Assembly: GCA_019648995.1 (NCBI GenBank)
Contig: BLXT01000945.1
Coordinates: 4,093,331 to 4,119,769, forward strand
Reading direction: 5' to 3'
Source: Plakobranchus ocellatus
Lineage: Eukaryota > Mollusca > Gastropoda > Plakobranchidae
DNA length: 26,439 nt
The notes beneath the pieces are model-generated. The model ran no database searches. It was not told the DNA's origin and saw only the letters and a program-made list of their open reading frames with translations. Below, one piece after another: positions 20,666-26,439 of the stretch. The stretch's first letter is position 1. Every line of letters begins with the position of its first letter. Position numbers and translations under genes: made by a program.

Positions 20666-21550
20666 AGACATGTGTATATTTTTTCCTTTTTTTTTTTTTT
20701 TTTTTTTTGCATTGCTGCTATGTCTTTTCCACAAGCATCGAAAAAACAAAAATCACGTTTCTAGTTCCTTTATCAGGCGCAAAGCCAAACTGTTTTGTCG
20801 ATATTTATGGTCTTAGACTCTTGCGCATTCTGTGCAAAAGAATTTTTGTGTGGTTCACGATATTTCCTATACATTCAAACTGCTTCCCCTTTTTAGTTGG
20901 GACGTTTTAAAAAAAATAAAATTATTTTTTCTCTACTTAGAGAAGAACTTTTTTTTAATCTTCGCTTTTTGTGAACCAATATAATAGCCTACAGAATTAT
21001 GTCCTCATTACTACAGCCTTTTCTTGCATCAAACAATAAAGTTATTTTATACATCCTGCTCTATGAACATCGCCTTCACTGGCCTCTACTTGTTATTCTG
21101 CGAATGAGCCAAGGGAAATGGGGGCCCAGTAGAAGATTATTAAAGAATGTATAGGTTTCAGCATTTTCCATTGATACCTCATCGTGCCTTCTTTTTATTG
21201 TGAGAAATTGGTCCGGGTGCTGGGTTAGTTTAATCTATAGCCAGACGTGTTGAATGAAAGAGTGTGAAAAGGAAACAAAACTCGATTAGCTGAAAAGAGC
21301 AGCTGTGACTGCTGACGTACCTTGTGTAATAAAAACTCAACAAGTTGAATTCAACTTTTTAATGCCTACCTCTACGTTGCCGCTCCTTCAAAAAAGTCAA
21401 AGATTAGGCCTTTTAATTTAACATATTTTTTTGAAGCACTCACTGATTTTTTTGTAGGTGGTAATGCCAAAAAATGGTTTATGTTAATGATAAGGAAGAT
21501 TTACACACTATGAATATTGAAAAGTCATCAGCAAGGGAAAGGAAAAAAAA
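20666..21550. other. intronic sequence without recognisable features
   Basis: The start is T-rich (20686-20708), then AT-rich sequence follows. A minus-strand acceptor-like TTGGCTCATTCGCAG near 21098 is followed in the right phase by a seven-codon tail and stop (ITSRGQ), but no polyadenylation signal follows closely. I regard it as unproven. Confidence 0.35.
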
Positions 21551-21551
21551 A

Positions 21552-21925
21552 GGAAATTGAACCTGTAGGGGACTTTGGCTATAGAACGAGGCAATGGATC
21601 TTGCTCAGCTTTGTAACTTACACAGGTATATAAGCCAGAAAAAAGTACCTTTGAATCGATTTTAGTTGGATAATATGAAAAGAGAAGTTTTTTTCCTATC
21701 GAACGAGCTATAAAAATATTTACTATTCAAATAACAAATGAAACTTGAAAATGTAGATATTTTGGCTATAGAACGAAATAATGGAACTTGCTTAGCTTTG
21801 TAACTTAAACAATTATCTAAGCTAGAAAAGTATCTTTGAATTGATTTTGGTTGGAAAAAATGAAAAGAGGAGTTTCTTCATTAGTAAATTAAAAAAAATG
21901 TTTACAAATTAAATATTCATAGAAT
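21552..21925. repeat. 187-bp diverged tandem duplication
   Basis: Two consecutive copies start near 21552 and 21739. TTTGGCTATAGAACGA occurs at 21574 and 21761, a period of 187 bp. Each copy continues with AATGGA.CTTGCT.AGCTTTGTAACTTA, TTTGAAT.GATTTT.GTTGGA and AAAAGAG.AGTTT. The copies differ by scattered substitutions and small indels, so the duplication is not recent. Confidence 0.85.
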
Positions 21926-22066
21926 GTGCTATTAAAGCTTAGGCCTTGTGAAAAATTAAGAGCTTTCTATGCTTTACGTAATCTCTAGCTCCAATCAAGC
22001 GCTTGATAAAGAATATTATTAATTCAGTAAATAATAGGGAAAATGTGTAATCTCTTTCTCTGTTTT

Positions 22067-22072
<6 letters not shown>

Positions 22073-22131
<59 letters not shown>

Positions 22132-22150
22132 CTCTATCTATCTCTCTTTC
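22073..22150. repeat. (CT)n-(CTAT)n microsatellite
   Basis: CT dinucleotides followed by CTAT units, about 80 bp downstream (minus sense) of the transmembrane exon's donor. Confidence 0.97.
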
Positions 22151-22229
22151 TCTTTCTGTAATCTATTTAACTGCGTTAATTTTTTTTTTTTACTTTCTGC
22201 CTTTAATTATCTTTCTGTCTTATACTCAC

Positions 22230-22359
22230 CTATATTTATCCTTAGACTTTCTGCGCCTCACGACTATGAAAATAATAATGGCAATAACGATGAGAAGGAC
22301 AACAGCTGCAACAGCGATGATAATGATCCACATCAAATCTAGAGTACTAGAACTGCCAT
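22230..22359 (-). CDS. type I membrane protein gene, transmembrane exon
   Basis: This exon is 130 nt between a textbook acceptor (TATTTTTGTTCCAG) and a consensus donor GTGAGTA. Two bases complete an Asp codon from the exon at 22764, 42 codons follow, and AG is left over. The peptide runs GSSSTLDL, then a stretch of about 26 hydrophobic residues (MWIIIIAVAAVVLLIVIAII and on to FIVV), then the stop-transfer RRRKSKDKY. That is the layout of a single-pass type I receptor or adhesion protein: outside N-terminal, basic anchor inside. The exon contrasts with the surrounding low-complexity DNA. The family is not recognised; cell-surface signalling or adhesion is an inference from architecture only. 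Confidence 0.82.
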
Positions 22360-22763
22360 CTGGAACAAAAATAAAATATCAGATTCCTGTAACGAATGAG
22401 AGGCTCTAACAGAATTGTCTTCAATCTATATGTGGTATTTGATCCATGCCCGTTTATAAACTATGAAAGCAAGACCATTTGCCTATTCTTAAATGTAGTT
22501 TAGAAACTGCCTAGTTTCTTGTGACTCTGTATCTTGTTTTTGCCGTGTTGGTGATAGATCCCGTACGCTATAAAGATCTCCTCAGGCTTCTGATTTCCAT
22601 GATTGAATCACCCGGCCCGATGAAATTTTGAAGGAGTTCAAACTTTAGGAAAAACATGAAAAAAACCTCGGAGTTTTTAACAAATCTCGGACATGACGCA
22701 GTGAGTAAAAATAATTTTAAAAGAGAATAAAAGAAAAAAATAAGAGCCTTAAGAGAGATTTAC

Positions 22764-22867
22764 CTTCATGAAAATAAAAAAAAAGCATTTCTTCTGTATC
22801 ATACGTCTTTGAATAGCTTAAACCTTCACTCCAGACAGATTGGAGTGATGTAACGCAATTATGTTTG
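22764..22867 (-). CDS. type I membrane protein gene, juxtamembrane ectodomain exon
   Basis: The donor GAAG|GTAAAT leaves one base (G) that joins AT of the transmembrane exon to make Asp, an exact phase match. The peptide includes KHNCVTSLQSVWSEGLSYSK then TYDTEEMLFFYFHE: one Cys, aromatic residues and alternating polar/hydrophobic residues, suggesting the last strands of a beta-sandwich domain. The 5' boundary is uncertain. The acceptor at 22868 has a good pyrimidine tract (TTTATCTGTGTCTTTTAAAAG), whereas a GAATAG at 22908 would extend the exon to 22907 and match the phase of the candidate upstream exon. No domain family is recognised. Confidence 0.52.
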
Positions 22868-23121
22868 CTTTTAAAAGACACAGATAAAGGTAATGAGATC
22901 ACGGTCCCTATTCATCTTTGAAAGTTTTTTTTAATTTTCCTGCGTTTTTTTTTTTTTTTAATTTGGGTAAGACTCATACTTATATGTTTAGAAAACAAAG
23001 TTGAAATAAAAATCTAATAATGATTATAATTATGAAAAGAAGAAGGTAGAGGAGAAGGAGTGAAAAATATCATCAAGAATAATAATATCAAGAGACCTAA
23101 TAACAATAACGATAAAAAAAT

Positions 23122-23230
23122 AAGAAGCAGAAGAAGAAGGAGAAGAAGAAGGAGAAGAAGAAGAAGAAGAGGAGGAGGAGGAGGAGCAGGAGGAGGAGGG
23201 GTGGAGGAGGAGGAGGAGAAGAAGAAGAAG
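23122..23230. repeat. purine tract (AGA)n/(GGA)n
   Basis: About 110 nt are almost purely purine on the plus strand, with near mirror-symmetric GAA-GGA-GAA blocks. ORFs here are poly-Arg/Leu artefacts. Confidence 0.95.
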
Positions 23231-23709
23231 GAAAATAGTGTTGCTGTAATTATATCAATCACATCAATTGCTTTTTGTTTTCTAGACTTCCACCAAAAAG
23301 CTAAAGAGTGAATTCAATTGTCGAAAACTCTGGCAGTGTTAAAATGAAATTTAAAAATTGAAATATGGGCTACAGAATCAAGACAGTTGTAACAGTTTGT
23401 TAGATAAAGAAAAATGTAACTATTCTTGAGTTCTTATCATCCCCTTTCTCACACATTTTAAGGCATCATTTCTGCCCTACTCCCAGAGAGAGATCTTAAA
23501 TTTCTAAATTACAAAGAAAAAAGAAACAAAAGCATGAGCATGTGTTCAAATTTGCTAACAGAACAAAGAAATAGGATCAATTAAAGACAAAAAAAGGTAC
23601 GTGACAATAACAGATAGGATGTGCAGGTGGTCCTTTCTAGCTATTAAAAAATAATCAAGCAGTTAAAAATTAAAACTTTAGTGCGAGTTTGAAAGACAAA
23701 AAAAAATAC

Positions 23710-23863
23710 CCAGATAACTTATACAGCTTCGTCTTAGGTCACTGGAACATAATTTGAAGAGATATTTTATTTTTTTAAACGTAAATGGAGTGGAAATGAG
23801 AAACGTTCTTGTCTTTCTGTAGACATCAGGTACGATTTGACCATCTTTGTTAGTGTCATAAAT
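23710..23863 (-). CDS. type I membrane protein gene, possible further ectodomain exon
   Basis: 51 codons are open between acceptor AAATGTTTAG (AG at 23864-23865) and a weak donor CTGG|GTATTT. The peptide has IYDTNKDGQIVPDVYRKTRT then STPFTFKKIKYLFKLCSS and ends RRSCISYL. It has two Cys, a D-x-N-x-D-G calcium-loop-like string and many aromatics. It is more protein-like than random AT-rich sequence, but the donor is poor. Its outgoing phase (1) fits the next exon only if that starts at 22907. No homologue recognised; low-moderate confidence. Confidence 0.35.
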
Positions 23864-23944
23864 CTAAACATTTGAAAGCAATTCCTTTTAATATAAAGAT
23901 CAGAATTTTTGCAATGTTATAATTCAAAGCATTGTCCACAAGAT

Positions 23945-24276
23945 TCTGAAAGCATTGGTAGTTAAATGGTTGATTGACAGGATGCTGAATCAAACAACGT
24001 GGGTTCAAATCTTGGCTGCGCCAGCGTCGCGTCCTTTGGAAAGAAATTTTGTACGAGCTTTTCTAACTCCACTCATCTCTAAAACGGGTGCCTGACTTGT
24101 CGGGAATTACATTGTGTGTATAGCCCTGACACGGCAGTTGTGTAAGGATGTATGTAAAGGAGTGAGACTTAGAGTGAATATGTAAAAGGCTAACTGCACG
24201 GCATACTGTGTCAGGCAGGAATCCTCCTGCTCCTCATCTTACTTTTGTTATTGTTGTTGTTGTTGTTGTTGTTATA
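23945..24276 (+). mobile_element. tRNA-derived SINE ending in (GTT)n
   Basis: A tRNA-like head GCATTGGTAGTTAAATGGTT is followed by a pol III B box in GTGGGTTCAAATCTTGG (24000-24012) and CTGCGCC. The body holds CCTTTGGAAAG and CCACTCATCTCTAAAACGGG, then TGCCTGACTTGTCGGG. This resembles the CCTTGGG-AAG...CTCATCTGTAAAA-GGG block seen in the bodies of many animal SINEs. The element ends in a (GTT)n tract at 24246-24272, a typical SINE tail. The similarity to a named SINE superfamily is from memory and unverified. Confidence 0.62.
24246..24272. repeat. (GTT)n microsatellite
   Basis: Nine or so GTT units lie at the SINE/Penelope junction. Confidence 0.95.
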
Positions 24277-24486
24277 GTTGTCATACCAATTTATTTATTA
24301 CAACCTTCTGCGGACCCAAAAATCTCAGAGACATCTTAGTATAATCAACAACAAATGCACTCATACCAACCCAGGCTTCAAACCTTGCAATCATCACGAC
24401 GCAAAATATGTCAACATACCAAACCTACATCATCTTTCCAGTCCTCCATCGACGGAAAAACATACATGATCACCCATGATCTCACA

Positions 24487-24942
24487 TGCAACTCATACAG
24501 CATCATCTACCTCATTACATGCCAAAAATGTAACAAGCAATATGTGGGACAAACTTCACAAACACTTAAGGCTAGATTTAAACACCATTGATTCACCATC
24601 ATCAACGTCAGAGACACACTAGTAGCAAGGCATTTGAATAGCCCCGGACACACAATCAGACACTTACATGTAACAGCTATCGACCGACTCACAACATCTG
24701 ACACAATTGCTAGACTCAACAAGGAAACCTTCTGGATACACACACTCAAAACCACAGAGCCACTAGGCACCAACATCAAAGAACAGACATCTTTTCCCAT
24801 ATCACGATTACACACACCTCGTAAAGATACTCGAACGGATTGCTCGCAACCGCATTGTGGTCAGGCAACGCATTCCTCATTTATGATTAGGACTTCAACT
24901 GCAGCTGTACACCCTTTACAAAACCCCTGCGGCTATACTTAG
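24487..24942 (+). pseudogene. GIY-YIG endonuclease domain of the Penelope-like element
   Basis: A single frame runs through the endonuclease domain, interrupted only by TGA at 24589-24591, where relatives have Arg (CGA to TGA, a CpG transition by inference). The frame then continues to a stop at 24940-24942. Conserved features are IIYLITC and QYVGQT (the GIY and YIG strands), the R of KARF, the H of GHT and the E of LNKETFW. The C-x2-C in TCQKC is present. Confidence 0.85.
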
Positions 24943-24974
24943 CTGGATTTTATGTTTAGATGAACGTAAGATGT

Positions 24975-25014
<40 letters not shown>
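24975..25014. repeat. (GA)n microsatellite
   Basis: GA repeats with one AAAG interruption, within the 3' region of the Penelope-like element. More GA-rich sequence continues to about 25290. Confidence 0.95.
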
Positions 25015-25015
<1 letters not shown>

Positions 25016-25504
25016 CAAAGACAGGGGGAGCGAGGGAGAGAGAGAGAAGATGAGTGTTGGCGAATACTTATGAGAAGAGACTGCGAAGAAAAGGGAGTCT
25101 GAAAGAAAACGGAAGCTAAGGAAACCTAGAGAGAGTATGATAGAGGTAGGCAAATGTATGCATGTGTGTGTATATGCGTATATATGTATCTTTATGTAGG
25201 TATGTATTAACATGAAAATATATACATACAAAGAGAGAAAGGAAGAGAGAAAGAGAGTCAGATAGTTAGAGCGAAGGATAGAGAGAATGATCAAGACTAT
25301 TTATAATTGTATGTTTACCACCACACACTTACTTTATTGTATCTCTGTCTATCCCATATAATCATATACATCCAGAACTTCACTAATCATTCTTCTTGCT
25401 CTGCCCCTCCCCTTCCCCCTCCCTTTTCATCATTCGCTAAACTATTCATAACTGTTATTTCTCTGTCCTGTGCACCATTCTTGTTATGTTGTCCTTGTAA
25501 GAAA

Positions 25505-25545
25505 CTGATCAAGCCAAGAAAGGCGAAACGTTTTAATGTACTACT
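25505..25545 (+). ncRNA. degenerate hammerhead-like motif in Penelope 3' region
   Basis: CTGATCAAGCC-AAGAAA-GGCGAAAC resembles the hammerhead core CUGAUGA-(stem II)-GAAAC. Stem II is GCC/GGC, then ACG...TGT could form a short stem III before GTA. Penelope-like elements are known to carry hammerhead ribozymes. Here the usual G of CUGAUGA is C and I cannot pair a stem I, so it is probably inactive or only a resemblance. Confidence 0.3.
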
Positions 25546-25602
25546 GTTGTGTTGAGTTTTTGTTCACTATCAGTTTAAGTTGGTGGTTGCTCTTTACTAT
25601 TA

Positions 25603-25604
25603 CA

Positions 25605-25666
<62 letters not shown>
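25603..25666. repeat. (TTA)n microsatellite
   Basis: About 21 TTA units at the 3' end of the Penelope-like element. Confidence 0.97.
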
Positions 25667-26013
25667 CATCTAATTTTTTATATTAAGGAAAGCAGCAACA
25701 TGGTAACGACTTTTTTAAAAATATAAAACTAGAAATAAGAGAAAAGTAAGAACTCTCTTCAGAATAATATTCATTTCAAATCATCGAAGTTTTAAAATCA
25801 AATATACCATTGCACAAAATAATGATTAAGGCCGATTAAATAAATTCCATGAAAGTAGATTTATTAACTACATCACCTTCATCAATATTCGAAATTCCAT
25901 TGCAACATTATTACCGCATTTATCAATATCATATTTGTTATCTCTACTTCTAAAAATTGTCGTCATCATCATCATCATCATCATCATCTTATCATCATCA
26001 ACAACAACAACAA

Positions 26014-26048
<35 letters not shown>

Positions 26049-26271
26049 CCAACAACAACAACAGCAAAAACAGCAAAAACAACAAAACAGGAAAAACAGC
26101 AAGAAAACAAATGCTGTAGCAGCGGCAACTAAAGCAATACAACCTTTAACAAGAGTTTAATCTCCCACCTCAACAACTAATTTTCAGACTAAATGTTTAA
26201 TAATTGAAAATGAATTCCTTGAAAACGGATGAAATATATACACAAATATAAATATATATTTATATATATAT

Positions 26272-26354
<83 letters not shown>

Positions 26355-26439
26355 ATATATATGGTTTTTTTCAATAATTTTTTTTCAAATCGTGCCATTG
26401 TATTATATTACTTGAAACAATAAAGACGAAATATGTATA
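25667..26439. other. microsatellite-dominated right end
   Basis: It contains (ATC)n at 25961-25996, (AAC)n with GC-interrupted CAR units at 26000-26095, and (TA)n at 26232-26362. The poly-Ser, poly-Thr, poly-Gln, poly-Val and Ile-Tyr ORFs here are translations of these repeats. No gene seen. Confidence 0.85.
26232..26362. repeat. (TA)n microsatellite
   Basis: About 130 nt of TA with occasional GATA units. Confidence 0.97.

Larger units (their letters stand above)
24277..25600 (+). mobile_element. Penelope-like retroelement: GIY-YIG endonuclease end and 3' region, degenerate
   Basis: The C-terminal part of a Penelope-like polyprotein is readable. It begins CGPKNLRDILV, then in another frame NPGFKPCNHHDAK and ICQHTKP, the Cys/His linker between reverse transcriptase and endonuclease. 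The GIY-YIG core follows: SYSIIYLITCQKCNKQYVGQ, LKARFKHH, VARHLNSPGHT and the catalytic-Glu helix ARLNKETFWIHTLKTTEPLG. One or two frameshifts upstream of about 24400 and a TGA at 24589 break it. The 3' region has (GA)n (24975-25014), a hammerhead-like motif near 25505 and ends at (TTA)n. Penelope-like elements prime reverse transcription with this endonuclease. This copy is 5'-truncated and inactive. Confidence 0.9.

Noticed and set aside
21076-21097. Short alternative terminal exon (ITSRGQ stop) after the transmembrane exon
   Set aside because: The acceptor tract is good and the phase fits, but seven codons carry no evidence and no nearby polyadenylation signal is visible. Kept only as an untested possibility.
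22043-22342. Plus-strand ORF with Ser-Leu repeats
   Set aside because: It covers a CT microsatellite and is antisense to the transmembrane exon.
23014-23311. Poly-Leu and poly-Arg/Gly ORFs on opposite strands
   Set aside because: They are direct translations of the (AGA)n/(GGA)n purine tract.
24507-24815. Minus-strand 102-codon ORF
   Set aside because: It is antisense to the GIY-YIG endonuclease frame of the Penelope-like element.
25868-26398. Poly-Ser, Thr, Gln, Val and Ile-Tyr ORFs
   Set aside because: They are translations of (ATC)n, (AAC)n and (TA)n microsatellites.

Overview
The window is AT-rich, intron-rich animal DNA, most likely from a non-vertebrate and plausibly a mollusc. The basis is a divergent TMEM267 orthologue, small phase-coherent exons, very long CT/GA/AT/TTA microsatellites, tRNA-derived SINEs, RTE-like and CR1-like LINE remnants and a Penelope-like element. 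The species assignment is inference; nothing here fixes it. All exon models were read by eye from splice sites, reading phase and protein pattern, not from transcripts.

Layout: (1) 1-85 is the 3' end of a LINE. (2) 665-4461, minus strand, is the 5' part of a leucine-rich-repeat (LRR) gene. Five exons join in phase into 223 codons and the gene runs off the left edge. Its first intron carries a CR1/jockey-like LINE remnant. (3) About 4462-5434 separates this gene from TMEM267 and may be a shared divergent promoter. (4) 5469-7053, plus strand, is TMEM267, with two coding exons and a complete protein of 223 residues. A long AT-rich 3' region follows and contains a 1.4-kb segment bounded by 23-bp inverted repeats. 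(5) About 12066-23863, minus strand, is the 3' half of a gene for a type I single-pass membrane protein. It has candidate ectodomain exons, a clear transmembrane exon, a cytoplasmic exon and a short last exon that may end in a PDZ-ligand-like Ser-Thr-Val. Its 7.7-kb intron is filled with RTE-like LINE remnants on both strands, SINE heads, a 187-bp tandem duplication and microsatellites. (6) 23945-25600 holds a tRNA-derived SINE followed, across a (GTT)n tract, by the GIY-YIG end and 3' region of a Penelope-like retroelement. (7) 25600-26439 is almost entirely microsatellite.

The LRR gene and TMEM267 are head-to-head; TMEM267 and the membrane-protein gene are tail-to-tail. No cooperative pathway between the three is evident. 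I see no CRISPR array, operon, rRNA or intact tRNA. The most novel-looking items are the two unrecognised genes, the tandem splice acceptors that would swap the membrane protein's C-terminus, and the inverted-repeat-bounded segment after TMEM267.
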